DNA of 64,000 bases from Neoceratodus forsteri. Lineage: Eukaryota > Chordata > Ceratodontiformes > Ceratodontidae. Below the pieces are notes generated by a model that was given only the letters and a program-made list of their open reading frames with translations, was not told the DNA's origin and searched no databases. Every line of letters begins with the position of its first letter. Position 1 is the stretch's first letter. The stretch is taken from the NCBI GenBank assembly GCA_016271365.2, contig CM028132.1, forward strand, positions 1,184,559,001 through 1,184,623,000, given 5' to 3'. The position numbers were made by a program, and so were the translations under genes. Shown piece by piece: positions 10,895 through 22,901 of the stretch.

Positions 10895-11850
10895 GCTAGT
10901 TTAAATGCTTGCCAATGAAGCATTTAAACCTATCACCTAGGATCCTGGTTCCCTCCTGGACAGATGCAGCCCATCATGCCAGTATAGGATTGCATCACTC
11001 CAGGTGGACCCCCAGTCCCCAATGAAGCCAATTCCCTGAGCTCCACACCAGTTTTTCAACTACTGATTAGTCCATGGTGTGGAACACTCTAGCCTCTCCT
11101 ACGCCATAGATGGACAGCATCTCCTCGAAGGTTACCGTGCGTGCTACTTGTCTAAGGCCCCTCCCCAATTCCACAAACTCTTCCTGCACTTCTCTAATCC
11201 CTTTCTTAGCCAGGTCATTTGTCCCTAGGTGGACAATGACATCCAGCTCCCTCCGCTGTGCAGCTGCTCTGGCAATCCTGAGGATTCACTCCCTGTCTCT
11301 CCAAGCCATGGCGCCAGGCAGGCACCTTACCTCCCTCTCCCCTTCCTCCCCCAGTTCTATCTTCTTAACAGTGGAGTCCCCCACCAGGAGTTGTTTCTTT
11401 CCCCTGCGGGGTCCCCTGCCGCCCTCCTGTGGGTCTCCTTTGTGGAGGTTCCCAGCATCCTCCTTGGTCTCCACTGCGGGTGCCTCCACAGAGGAACCAC
11501 ACTTTGCCAGAATGGCATAGGAATTGTGGAGAGGTACAACTTGAGGGATGTGCCTCTGTTCCACCACCCTCACCCTCCCTGAGTCCACCGTGGTCCAACC
11601 GCTCCTCTTTCTTGGCAACCTCTGAGGCAACGGCAGTGGCACTGGTGGTCTCTGGATGGAAGAGGAGGTCCCACAACTCCTGGCCAACTCAGCCTGGAGA
11701 TGAGCAACCTCTCCCTCAGCCCAGAGAGGCGCCTGCAGATGGGACAACACCGCATCCTCCAGAACGTCTCCCGGAAGACTGCTGCTCCACAGCCACTGCA
11801 CTGCACCACTCCCATCATGTCTTATTTCTGGCCCCTTAACTGTTTGCAAT
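10895..11850 (-). pseudogene. CR1 ORF1 with esterase-like and PHD-like domains
   Basis: CR1 ORF1 remnant. On the minus strand, CSGCG...CPICRRL at 11800-11730 is a PHD/zinc-like cluster. LLVGDST at about 11385-11365, a LDVIVHLGTND-like stretch near 11217-11240 and WHDGLHL near 10960 are the SGNH/GDSL hydrolase blocks known from CR1 ORF1. The longest open part is 187 codons (11849-11286). Frameshifts separate the blocks. The plus-strand CR1 at 51411 has the same esterase section. Confidence 0.75.
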
Positions 11851-11978
11851 CCTTACTCTTTCCTCTGTTTTTTTTCTCGCTCTCTCCTTACTTTCTGCCT
11901 GTATGCCTTTAAGCTCCTGATAGTCCAATATAGTCCCAGTAGAGAAGCCCAGTCACGCAGCAGTCCTTTCTCCTGGTG

Positions 11979-14481
11979 TCTTCTGCCAAGCTAGAGATAG
12001 AGAGAAAAGCATCCCCCTACAGCCTCCCCCAGAGATTCTGCCAGGGGAGGGGGGTTGGGTAAGGAATCAGGTTGAAGAAGTGGGGACAGGCAGAGAGGCC
12101 GAGAAGGTTTTGGGGGCTCTGGGTCCTGAACCTGCTGAGGCCTGAGAAGTGGCCTTATGCTTAAAGGCACCTCTTGTTTGTTGGCTCTGGGGCTGTCTGG
12201 AAGACTGGCGAAATGGCTGGCGCCAGTTTTGCTTCTGAGAGGATCTGTACATAGTATGTGTAGACCTGACAACCTTGCCAGATTCCTGGAGGTGAGTTAT
12301 AACCTTCTCAGAGTCCTCACCGAAAAGGACTGAACCCTTAAAAGGGGCATCTATTATGCTCGCCTGGACGTCTGGGGTAAAGCCCAAAACTTGGAGCCAA
12401 GAATAACGGTGGAGGCTAATGCCAGAGGTTGCTGCCCTGGCTGAAGAATCTCCCATGTCATAGGAGGAACATAAGGCATGGGTTCCTACGTCCAAATGTG
12501 ATTTTAGAATATGTAGCAGCTCAGCTTTCTGGGGGCTCTCCTGCAGAGTCTGGACCAGATCCGTGGCCTTCCTCCACTGGGCGTTCTGATATTGGACCAT
12601 GTGGGCCAAAAAATTCAGAGTGAATGGCACAGTTGGCCGAGGCATAAACTTTCCTACTAAGCTGGTCCACCTGTTAGGAATCTTTGTCCACAGGCTGTGT
12701 GCTAAAGTGGCTTGGCCAATTGGACTGATTGTGGGCTGCCATAATGACCATGGACTCAGCAGTATGCTGCTCTCCAAAGTAGGGTTCATCTTGGGTGCAT
12801 TAGAGAGATGGTCAGCCTTTTTGGAAACAGCAGGGGTAGAAGATGAGAGTTTCCACGCAGATTTGGTGATGTCCTTGAGTGGATCCATCAAACGAAGGAC
12901 CATCACAGGTTTTGGATCCTTTTGACGGAGGAAAATAACTAAACAGCATCTCTCCAAGTCCAATTCCTCTGTACCCCAGCCCATGTTGGACTGGATATGC
13001 CACAGGACCTCCATGAATGCTGGGTCATCCGGAAGTGACCTGGGATGTCCTTGGGGTCTGCTGGAGGGGGAAGACAACCCCAATTTGGATGACCCCTAAG
13101 GAAGCGGAGGAGCAGCAGCTCCGATCTGACTCTCCTGAAGAGGAAGATCTAGAGTTTGAATGCCGGTGCCTATGGCCATGAGACCTACATCAGTGCCAGT
13201 TGGAGGACCTAGAGGACAAGAGATGGTGCCTTCTCCCATGATGCTTGGAGCGACCCTTGCCAATATCATCTGACTGTAGGGTAGGTTCTTTTGGCATTGG
13301 TGTAGGGTTCCAAGGAGGAGCCTGAGGCAGAGCCCCTGAAGAAAGAGGATCCTTAGAAGGGGTGAAGATTTCAGTAACAGGTTGCACTTAACTATATTCC
13401 ACCAAGGAAGTGAAAAGGGTCGTCAGACCTGGCAGAGGGTTCTGCGGTTAGAGGGATTAACCGGCGTCAGTGGGGGGACATCAGACATTCCCAGCACTGG
13501 TCCCTTAGGAGGCGGCAACCCAGGCTTCAGGCCCTGAGGGTTCAGGCTGACCGGTGGCGGCCCAGTGGGCGTCTGGGTATCTGGCATCAGCCTGGTAGGT
13601 GATGCCAGGTCAGACGCCAGGCCCTCTGGCATCAGCTGAACCTTAATATGAGGGTCAAACAGTAATGTTGGGCGACGACGGAATAGGTGTTGCCAGGGTC
13701 GACGACAGGGTGGCCAGTGTTGAATGGACAGGCGTGGACTGGCGCTGGTCTGGGGACACAGCTGGGGTTGTTCAAGAGGAAGCCTGTCTAGGGGAGATAA
13801 CTCATGAAAGTGGTAGAGGCATCACTCTGCCAGAGGAGGCGGACGCATGCCCTTGGCGCCGCTGGGTGGCATTGGCCCTGGAGCCGAGTTAGCGGACCCG
13901 AAGGCCAGGTGGATGACGGGCAAGGACCCGCCGCTCATGGAAGACCTGGCCAAGGCACCTGGCTGAGAACCCATAGACTGGTGGAAGGGTCTGAGCATCA
14001 TGGGCTAGGAGGCTGAGGAAGAAGTTCTCAACCCTGAGAAATCACCGCGCAACGTCTGGATGAAGGTGGGAGGTTTAACCACTGGAAGCCCAGTAGGAGA
14101 GAGGGCTGCTGAGGAAGCAGAATCCAACCTCCCTCAGGAGGATGACCCGGAGTTGGTCGCCTTCGAATGAGGGGAGCGGGAGAAAGATTTTTCCTTGTGT
14201 TTCACCTGGTGTCTGTCTTCCATCTGACTTTTTCTCCCAGTGGGAAGATGAAGAGGTGGAGGCCCCTGAAATCAGTGAGGAGGATGAACTTTTGCCCTGG
14301 ATTTGTTTCTCCATCACTGCCACTTTCTTCTCTAGCAAGAAGCTTTCTGGGGCCTTCTAGCAGCAGATCCCTGTCCTCTGGTTGAATTTCACGTAGTGCT
14401 GGCAGGCCTTAGTGTCATGATTTGGGCCTAGGCAAAGAGCATCCCTCCTCAGATGGGATTTGCTTGCCGCAAGGACACTTA
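11979..14481 (-). pseudogene. DIRS B gag and RT N-terminus
   Basis: A 338-codon open frame at 13083-12067 is the gag C-terminal half: NFLAHMVQYQNAQWRK, LCSSYDMGDSSARAA, and the block WLQVLGFTPDVQASIIDAPFKGSVLFGED shared with gag of D, F and A. Just left (12272-11991) is the RT-frame start with GGCFSLYL. The N-terminal half (14400-13100) is Pro/Ser-rich, with a coiled-coil-like MLEKKVAVMEKQ at 14338, and is broken. Gag probably coats the RNA; its function is inferred from position. Confidence 0.8.
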
Positions 14482-14496
14482 GACCATGGCAGTTTA
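14482..14496. repeat. Target-site duplication of the Tx1/L1 LINE (left)
   Basis: GACCATGGCAGTTTA matches 20321-20335 (GACCACTGCAGTTTA) at 13 of 15 positions. It lies next to the LINE poly(A) end. Length and position fit an L1-type duplication. Confidence 0.65.
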
Positions 14497-14699
14497 TTTA
14501 TCTTTTTTTTTTACTTTTTATTTTTGTCTTTTAAGTTCAGTCAGCAGTTCTATACACAAATTTGCATTAAAGGCACAATTTTTTACATCGGGTTGTGGCC
14601 AAACATTCTCTATTTCAGTGGCAGACATACAGTGTTATCAAATCAGTAGTCAATGATCATGATTGTTAACATCAGGCTCAATATCTAGCCATGTGAGAT

Positions 14700-17600
14700 A
14701 TCTGTGGAGAGATTTTCCCCTATAAGAAGTTTCAGCTGTATGGTGGTGGTGATGGGGGGGGGGGGCAGGCAAGCCCAGGGAAGGGCCTCTCACCAAAACT
14801 GTGTCTGGGTGTCAGTGTCAAGATGATTGGAGTGGCCTGGCCGGGAGCTACAATAGGTCGTTAGGATTAATGGGGGGGCGGTACCCCTGGGTCCATCCTT
14901 TCCCTCTCAAGGAATCAGATCTGGTCTGGTCTGCGCAGTTTGCAAGAACCAGGGAGTCCAGTATGCTTGGATTACCTGTGTTCTGTTTTGAAGGTGGGCC
15001 ATGAGGGCCTCCATCTTGTATACTTCATAAATTGTATTTTCCCATGAAATCATGGTACAGGGTTCTGGGCTTAACCAGAATCTAGTGATGCATCTTTTTA
15101 GCAGCTGTAAAAGGTATATTAAGTATTTTTGTGGTTTATGCTTAAACTGTTTTGGGAACAGGAGGAGAATAGCTGCCTGAGGTGTGGGTGTGCCAAAATC
15201 TGTGAATAAGTCTGCAACAACCTTGCCAATACCCTCCCAGAAGCCACTCAGGACCGGGCACATCCAGAACACGTGAGTATGTGTAGATACCTCACAGCCA
15301 CATAACCTTCAGCACGAGTCCCTGGACTCGAAGTATTTTGCCACTGAGGCATATGGAAGTAACAGATGGCTACTATCCAAGCAAACTCTCTCCATGAGTA
15401 TGAGTTCGTTGTTCTATGTTGTGCTCTCCAGATTTGTTGCCATTCTCCCAGGGTGAGTTCTAGGGATAATTCTACCTGCCACTGGAATTGTACCAGGTCA
15501 ACATTCGATGGGGATGAGTTCTGTAATGCTTGGTATGTCCGGGACACCAGATGGCTCTGGTCCCCATCCCCAGTGATACACAGTAGGAAGGAATGCAGGA
15601 TAGGGATTTCTGTTTGTGGAATCACCAATCCTATTTTTTGGATTAGAAAATATCTGAGTTGAAGATACCGGAAAAAATCCCAGCCTGGCAGGCCGTATAT
15701 ATTTTGGAGTTGATCAAAACTTAGAAAGAACCCAGCCTCATAGAATTTACATGTGTTTGATAGTCCTAGAGAGCACCATTTATCAAAGATGGAGTTTGTC
15801 AATGCTGGTATGAAGTCTGGGCTCCGTGACAGAATTCCCAACCAGCCTGTCAGTAGACAGTTCTATGGAAGAGCCAGGAATTTACTCCAGCTATTCAGCA
15901 TGGCTTTAGTGAAGAAGGAGCAAGCTGTGGGCTGTATTGGTTGATTAGGTTGGACTATTAAGGACGCATCTAAACATGCATTAGCCATTGATTATTCCAG
16001 CAAGACCCACGCTGGGGCCGTAATGCCAGAGGATGTCCAGTTCACCACGTGAGCTATTAATGTGTCGAGCCAATAACAGTATATATTGGGTAGGGCCAGT
16101 CTTCCCTCATCTTTAGGGAGTTGGAGTTTAAGAAATGCCACCCATGGTCTTCCACCCACCCAAATGTAGTTCCTGATTAGTGAATCCCAGTGTTTAAGAT
16201 CTCTCTGGGTAGGGAGGAGAGGGATGTTTTGCATTAAGTAGAAAATTTTGGGAAGGATATTCATTTGTAGGGACTGGACTCTAGAGATGAGTGATAAGAG
16301 CAGAGGAAGCCACCGGTTTAGATCCAATTGGATCTGCTTGGTTACTGCCTGGTAATTTATTTTGTGTAAATCTTCAAGTTTGGCAGGAATTTGAATTCCA
16401 AGATACGTAATTGAGGGTTTATTCCACCTATAGTTATATGATTTCAATTTTGAAGGAGGGAGAAATCCTTTAATTATTAGGGCCTTGGATTTTGCCTGGT
16501 TAATTGTGTAGCCAGACTATCTTTCAATGTCTAGTAAGATCTCCAAGAGTATTGCCAGATAGTCTTTTGGATGCGACAAATAGAGAAGAAGGCCACCTGC
16601 GTAGTAGGCCACTTTATGTTTAGTGTTCCCTACTTGATATCCCTGAATCTGAGTGGACTGTCCAAGTAGTTGTGAAATGGGTTCCACAAAGATGGCAAAC
16701 AAGCAAACAAATAGGGGGACAAGGGGCACACCCGCCTAGTGCCTCTGTACAGTGGGAAGCAAGTGGAATGTGACCCATTTACCTTCACTATCGCCTCTGG
16801 AGCTGTATATATTCCTTTGACAATATTTAGAAAGGAGGAGGGGATTTCAAATTTAGACACGGTGGCTAGCAAAAAAATTCCACAATTCACCTTATCAAAC
16901 ACCTTCTGGGCATCTAGACTAAGGAGTGTCAAGGGGGAACCTGAGGTAATAGAGTAATTTAGGAGATATAAGGTTCATTTAATATTATCTATGGTCCTTC
17001 TGGACTTTATAAACCCAGATTGATCCAGGTGGATTAAGGTAGGTAGAATATCATCTAATCTATGAGCTAAAATACTAGCAAATATTTTATCGTTTTGATT
17101 TAATACTGATATAGGTTGATAGGAATCGCAGAGCTGGGGAGGTTTTTGGGGTTTCAATATGGCTGAGATTGCAGCCTGTCTCCAGGATACAGGGCAATCA
17201 GCAGTCTTCTGAGTAGCTTGCACTGCCGCTAGCAAGGGTTCCATTATTAATTCTATTGTATTTTTATAAAATTCTGGACCACATCCGTCTGAACCTGGAC
17301 TTTTCCTGTTCTTAAGATTCTTTATTGTCATTGGGACTTCAGATTCAGAGATTGAGGGATGTAAGTTTGCTTGTTTGTGTGGTGGTCAAGGTGGGTAATT
17401 TTATTTGAGCTAGAAATGTGTCCATTAATTCAGGGGGAACCTCTTGGGGGGGGGGGGTTATAATTGTTGTTAGTTGGTTCTAAATTCTGAGAGTACATTT
17501 TCTGTGGTATAATGATTCTGCCCTGTCCTGGGATCTTTTATTTTGGTAATTGTATGAATTTGAGTCTGTTTATAGAGATGGTAGGCCATATTCGGGATGC

Positions 17601-18712
17601 TCGGGGCCCCCCCCCCTTCATAGTATCTGTGACAGAGCCACATCAGGGCTTGCTCTGTTCGATATGTTAGTATCTCCTGTACAGAAGTCTGTGTTTGGAG
17701 CAGATGGGGTAATACCTCCTCGTCCCCCTGCATATGTGTTTGCTGTAGGAATTGTAACTTTTCCTGCAGGTTTTGCAGGTGGACTTCTTGTTGCTTTTTC
17801 TTTTGAGAGGCATAAGCTATTACATGTCCACGCAGGACTACTTTTATAGTATCCCATAACAGTTGTGATGAAGTCCAGGCAGACTGATTATCATTATTTC
17901 TGGGATTTTGGTCTTTATCATGTCTCTAAATTCCCTGTTCCTAAGTAGTGAGGGGCTGAATCTCCATAGGGTCTGTCTTCTCCTATCTCCCTCCAAACGG
18001 ATGGTCAAGGAGATGGGTGCATGATCTGATAGGCTGATATTAAATATATCTGCCTGTTGAATCAAGTCAACATGCTCCTTGCTAAGGCAAATGTAGTCCA
18101 GCTGGGTGTAGTATTTATGGGCATGGGAGTAGTAAGTAAATTTTCACTGCCTGGGGTGGAGTTGTCTCCAGGTATACACCATGCCTGTGTCTTTAAGCAG
18201 CCGTCTAAGGTGTTTAGAATCAGCATTTTGGGGGGAGGGATGGGCCACAGAGGTGCCCAGCGACGGGTCAAGTTGGCAATTCAGATCGCCACCCAAAATC
18301 AGGGGGTCTTTCTGGCAGGTTAAAATGTCAAATAAGCATTGTGTAGAGGATGCATCAGTACCTGGGGGGGATATAGATGCTAGCAATAGTCACCTCCTGG
18401 TCCATCACCGTGGTCACCGCCAGGGCCAACCTGCCCTCCCTGTTTGAATACTGATCCGTAATTTTAAATAAGGAATTTTTAGGAAATAAGATGGCTGTGC
18501 CCCTCCACCTACCATTTTGGTATGTGGACGCGACCATTTAAGAAAAAACAAATTTAAGTAGTTTTCGGTGTTCTACAGAAAATAGGTGGGCCTCCTGTAA
18601 AAGTAAAATGTCTGGTTTCAGTTTTTTAAGATTGTGTCTAGTATGGTATCTTTTTATAGGCCCGACCAGGCCATTCACATTATGGGAAAATATTCTATAG
18701 GGTACTGTCATA
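14700..18712 (-). pseudogene. Tx1/L1 ORF2 (EN-RT)
   Basis: Endonuclease starts near 18712 (SHNVNGLVGPIKR...PDILLLQE). It continues with WRGTAILF at about 18510, LILGGDLNC at 18300 and SDHAPI at 18030. RT: NRKSPGSDGCGPEFYK (17310), DQSGFIKSRRTIDNIK, then LLSLDAQKVFDKVN (16930). The catalytic YADD box reads YAGG at about 16595, so both Asp are lost. C-terminal part: YLGIQIP (16400), WVAFLKLQLPKDEGRLALPN, and FWMCPVLSGFW at 15268. At least six frame breaks. Confidence 0.88.
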
Positions 18713-18719
18713 TTGACCT

Positions 18720-20320
18720 ATCTCAAGCCCCCAGCCACCCCACCCCTTCCAATGTCCCTGAATAGTACAATTAAAATTGTAAAAGAGTGCCATATCAGCT
18801 CTTGTGGTCCCTGTGACTGACATGTTTTGACCCTAACTTGAACACTGCCACAGATTGTGATAACTTCAACAGAGGTTACCCAACTTGGTCCGAATTTGGG
18901 AGGTAAAACTATATGTTGCGGTGATACTTTCCGCCAGGACTTCCAACACCACATGCCTACGAGGAGGTTCTGGTGTGGGCAGATCTGTACACTGCTTTGT
19001 GGAGGAGGTAGCCCCCTTAACAGGGGCATACATCCCCCTGGGGATTCCATTGCCCCTAATGTGGAGGATAGGGAAGAGAAGGGGGGAATAAAGTAAAAGA
19101 ATAAACCAAATGTGGGTAGCATGGCAGGAGAAAATGGGTAGGGATATTGGGTATGAATTGGTCCACTGTACCTTCAACTCTATGGTTGGTGAAATGCTCC
19201 GCTTCTGCCGCCCTGCTGCTTATGATTGGGGGGGTGAGCAAGGTATTAGTCTAGGGATTCTCCCTAAGAGATTGAGGGAACAACAGGAGGTAAAATAAAA
19301 ATGATTAGTAACAGTTTCCAGCAATCATTAATCTGTCAGCATATTTAACTATATCTAATTTTAACTTGGAATCTTCAAACATAGACCCCATAGTAGTTTG
19401 GGGCATTTCTATTATGGTGGAAATGCTCCTGAATTCCCAGTCTCACAGATGGTAAAAAGGTGATCAAACTTAGTTTAAATATCCGAGAGTCCCAGTAATT
19501 GGAGTTTCATTTGTTTTAACTCCAATAGAATAATCAAAGTGCTGAAATAATGTTTATATAAACGTTCAACCATTTGTTCTATGGAGGAGAGCCCTCCGAT
19601 CCCAAACACCTTGAAAGTTCTGCTTTATCTAGGCCTCCAGAGTTCCAGCTCACCTTAGCAAGGACTCTGAGTCTGACCCTGGTGAACTATAAGGGTAGTC
19701 ATATAACTTGGGTGGTCGGACCACAGCCCCCCAGGACTCCCTCCCCGGGGGGGGGGCAGGAGAGAAGGAAAACAAACAAAAAAAAGTGGGAACATCCCAA
19801 GTGCCCCTCCAAGGGGCGAGGCACCCGAGGTCTGCAGTCCGGCCACGGCCCCCCCACATTGGAGCAGATCAGAGGCCTCCCAGCCAGAGCCAGGCCCATT
19901 CCTACTTCTATCTAATGTAGCAGAGACCAGTTATTCAGTTTTTCCCACTGCTATTCAGCTATTATGGGCTAGTGATGGGGATTAGCCTGGGGGACAGATC
20001 CCCTTGATGGACCTGGAGGCAATTATATAAATTCAGGATCCCCAACTGCATGAACATGAGGCGACTATACCTGTGAAGTTAATCCAATTCCAGTATTTGC
20101 ATTGCTTGGCCAAATAAGATCGGGCTCATTCGCCCAGAGTCGTGCCTTTAATGCCCTGGTTCAAAGGAGGGAACGTCCTAAGTCCCCCGCAACCCAATCC
20201 CCAACACCTTGATTATCACCGCTGCATCTTTTCCCTATATTTATATATTTTTTATCGTGAGCCCTATTACTCCAGGGCTGAGAGGTTCACCTGACTACCC
20301 AGGGATCAGAGGGACCACCC
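18720..20320 (-). other. Tx1/L1 ORF1/5'-UTR zone, no clear frame
   Basis: By position this should hold ORF1 and the 5' UTR of the LINE. Minus-strand reading gives only short frames. A Leu-rich segment near 19540-19490 (LELKQMKLQLLGL) could be an ORF1 coiled-coil scrap. G and A runs occur at 19745-19790. No confident product. Confidence 0.5.
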
Positions 20321-20399
20321 GACCACTGCAGTTTAACTGATAAGGTCAGAGAAGAAGACGTGCAGAGAAAATACAGCGCGGATGATTGCGAAAAAATGG

Positions 20400-20644
20400 T
20401 GGTCGACTAGAGCAGAAGGCGTCCGCGGAGCCAATGTGCATGGGTCAACAGCGGGATAAGAACTGGGGTAGGACTGGGGAACCACCACTTTATACCACTG
20501 GCCAACGTCGGGGGAGGGCCGATGTCAGGGGGCAGTCCCCTGCTGTATACTGCTAGCTATAAGTTTTCTGTGGGGTCCTGGCACCTGTCAGCTTCAGTCC
20601 TTATGGTGTAACCTGCTGCAAGAGCTCCCCTCGAAGTGAGATCT
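20400..20644. repeat. DIRS B right inverted terminal repeat
   Basis: Inverted partner of 4555-4800. Minus-strand TATAAAG at 20495-20489 lies upstream of gag and is the likely sense promoter. The end is ...CTCGAAGTGAGAT, followed by host (element A) sequence CTCCTG. Confidence 0.85.
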
Positions 20645-20841
20645 CCTGTTCCTTTGGTGCCCAGGTGCTGACTCAATTTCCTTTTTCCGGAAAGGAGACT
20701 GTACCTCTTCCCAGAGAACAGTCAGATGGGCCTGGGTATTGGTGAAGGGTACTGGAGAAGTCTCTGGAAGCACCTCTACAAGCTCCAGAGTGTGACCCCT
20801 CTCTATAATCTGAAGAATCCAGGTATCTGAAGTGTTGGTTC
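20645..20841 (-). pseudogene. DIRS A RT N-terminus
   Basis: Minus-strand codons WRTNTSDTWILQIIERGHTLELVEVLPETSP and KKEIESAPGHQRNR match the leader of DIRS RT frames (B: QKITADQWVLHLIGKGHTLEF; D: ITSDAWVLQLISAGHSIEF). It joins across B to RT at 4554. A SINE interrupts its start at 20842. Confidence 0.75.
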
Positions 20842-21055
20842 TCCATTTAGTCATTTTATTTATTTTAGTCTTTGGTAACCAGCTAAGGCCCACTAGGCAC
20901 AAGTGCCTGTTTTCAAGGGTGACCTGGGAACACTGGGGTGGTTAAGTGACATGCTCAGAGTCACACAGGATGCAAATGTAGGTTGTGAGAATCAAACCTA
21001 GGTTTGCTGATGTACCAAGCTCATTACTCTAACCTCTATGCTACATTGCCAGCCA
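20842..21055 (-). mobile_element. tRNA-derived SINE with MIR-like core
   Basis: Minus strand from 21055: a tRNA-like head (ATGTAGCATAGAGGTTAGAGTA...), B-box-like TAGGTTTGATTCTCAC near 20995, then TGTGTGACTCTGAGCATGTCACTTAACC, which recalls the MIR/CORE segment. The A-rich 3' tail lies at 20848-20862 (minus AAATAAATAAAATGA). It sits between the HLS and W codons of the DIRS A RT leader. Confidence 0.75.
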
Positions 21056-22901
21056 CTGACTGAGATGGAGGAAGAACTGACCTCCGACCACCACCTCTTG
21101 TTGGGGACCGGAAGGAGGGGGGGTCTGGCAAGGAGTCAAGCTGAGGTGGATCCAGCCACTGGGGCTGATCCACCACCCCAGGATGCTTTGCTGCAGCATC
21201 GGAGGAGGAGGGGGAAGGCAAGGCGGAGGAAGCCTTTATTTTACCTTGAGGATGGGAGGCTTTCCCCGGACTTATGAAACACCTTGCAAAAGGGAGGGCG
21301 CAATCTGCTCTTAGGCTGCATATGGTAGAGGTAGTGACTTTGACAGCCGTGCAGGTCATTGATGATACCCTGGACATCTGGCCCAAATAACCTGGAGCAG
21401 TTAAAAGCGGTGCTCAGCACCTTTTGCTGGACATCTGCAGCAAAACCTGAGACCCTCAGCCAGGAGTTTCTACAAAGGCAAATGTCTGTGGCAGCAGCCT
21501 TGGCACCAGTTTCAGAGATATTATACAAGGCCCTGAGGAGGTGCTTGCTAATATCAGCAGCATTCTGCAAGCATTTGAGAACCTCCTGTTTCTGGGAGCA
21601 CTCTGGGTGGAACTGGGCCGTTACCTTGCCCTTCCTCCAGACAGTATTCTGGTATTTAACCATATGCAAACCCCAAGGAAGAGGAGGCAAATACCCTACC
21701 CCAAAGGTCAATCCACCTAGATTTCCTGTCAAAGAGGAGGGAGCTGAGGCACTTAGGCGCCTTGGACCTGTCATGAGCTGCTTTAATGACCACAGAATTG
21801 GTCTCTGGTTGGGCCGCACAGTATGGTAGACTTTGGGGGGGCAAGACACAACTTATCCGCCCTGTGGGGCATGGCAGGGATCATGTCAGGCCTATGCCAT
21901 GCAGCAGTAGTGGCATTCCTCAAAGCTGGGAGGATAGGAGGAACGACTTTAGGAGGAGATTCTGGGGTTTCTAGAAAGTCCACCAACTCCCTTCTGGTGG
22001 CATCCTATTCCTCAGTTTGGAAACCCATGGCTGTGGACAGCTGCTTCAGAACATTAAAGAAAGTAGGATCCTCTGGAGGTGACCTAGGAGTATGCTTGAC
22101 AAAGTCCTCATTCACTGAGGAGGCAAGTGGACCTGTCAGAGGAAAGAGGTTCCTCCACTTCCTCAGATAGGATGAGGTCAGGATTGTTACTGTTCCCCGA
22201 CGTATACCTGCTCCAACTTGAAGTCTGACAAACAAGTGACTGATGACGGCCCACTGAGGATCACCTAAGGAGGCGGAAGTGGTGTCAGTAATGATGGGGC
22301 TGTCAACAGCGCAGGGGACCCAGGCCTGTAAGCACCCAATTGGTGGAGCAGGAATGTAGTGAACTTGGCTAGGATATTGTTGAGGTCGACGGCAGGAGAC
22401 TGGTGCATTGACAGAGATGGGGTCATTGGCAAAGGGGCACGATGACCTGTCCGTTAGGGCCTGGGAGCCTGAAGAACCCGACGGCTGTGGGCCTGGAGAA
22501 GTATCAGTCTGCGACAGATGGGCTGCTGTAGATGAGCCAAGTGTAAACAAACTGGGGGCTGATGACCCTAAGAAATGGGAGACGGTCCTGCCATTAGGGG
22601 CCTCGTAGGAGCAGAGGCCTGGACAGCAACTGGAGCCAGGGCATCTGCAACCAACAGAGTACCCTTGGAGGAAGAAGCCGCCATCAGGGATCAAAAACGT
22701 CATCGGGGAAGCGATCCCATTCTTGGTCTTTCTTAGACTCCAAGGGCTTATCTTAGGCCTTTGCGCCTGGGAGATCAATTAACCTGCTGGCGACTGGGAA
22801 TCAGGCCCCCCCAGAGGACCCTGGCCCAGAACTGGCTACCTGTTGTTCCATCAATAATTTTTTGAGAGCCTTTTTGTGTCACCTAAGGGTGGTTTGATTA
22901 A
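21056..22901 (-). pseudogene. DIRS A gag
   Basis: Gag frames at 21849-21241 (202 codons) and 22778-22005 (257 codons). Shared block: HMVKYQNTVWRK, RNSWLRVSGFAADVQQKVLSTAFNCSRLFGPDV, matching gag of B (WLQVLGFTPDVQ...LFGED). PPFCK...HKSG at the C-terminus precedes the RT leader. The N-terminal half is Ser/Pro-rich. The TTAA transposon at 22902 separates it from its first codons. Confidence 0.75.

Larger units (their letters stand above)
7885..11978 (-). mobile_element. CR1 LINE, near full length
   Basis: About 4.1 kb, minus strand. The 3' tail at 7886-7898 (CTATGTTTCTAT on the minus strand) is CR1-like. Going right: ORF2 3' end, RT (8681-9622), endonuclease (10081-10850), and ORF1 with esterase-like and PHD-like parts (10895-11850). 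The 5' boundary is set by the DIRS B codons that resume near 11979, uncertain by about 10 bp. Many frameshifts. It interrupts the start of the B RT frame between GGxFSxxL-like and KITADQWVL-like codons. Confidence 0.9.
14497..20320 (-). mobile_element. Tx1/L1-type LINE, full length
   Basis: 5.8-kb minus-strand LINE in the 5' region of DIRS B. The 3' poly(A) appears as a T-run at 14502-14512. ORF2 (18712 to about 14700) has L1-type endonuclease, RT and a CCHC-like C-terminal region. 18720-20320 is the ORF1/5'-UTR zone without a clear frame. A 13/15 target duplication (14482-14496, 20321-20335) defines both ends. CR1 and L2 lack such features, and the RT text (NRKSPGSDG, LDAQKVFDKVN) is L1/Tx1-like. 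All frames are broken. Confidence 0.85.
4555..20644 (-). mobile_element. DIRS retrotransposon B (composite)
   Basis: Inserted in the RT gene of A. The left terminus is AGTACAGTTATG at 4555. The right terminus ...GAAGTGAGAT ends at 20644. The ends are inverted copies of about 200 bp (CTTGCAGCAGGTTACACCATAAGGACTGAAGCTG on the left; its complement at 20598-20632). Inside are a CR1 (7885-11978) and a Tx1/L1 (14497-20320). Removing these and one target duplication leaves about 6.16 kb, almost equal to the intact related copy D (6168 bp). Coding order is gag, RT-RH, YR on the minus strand. Confidence 0.92.

Noticed and set aside
9708..11912. Plus-strand open frames across 9.7-11.9 kb
   Set aside because: They are antisense to CR1 ORF1/ORF2, whose minus-strand motifs (FADD, GDLN, DGLHL) explain the region.
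7870..11990. Target-site duplication for the CR1 in DIRS B
   Set aside because: No convincing direct repeat at the two edges; CR1 often lacks one.
14748..17460. G-runs at 14755 and 17448 as quadruplex regulatory sites
   Set aside because: Single homopolymer runs inside a dead LINE; no four-tract arrangement.
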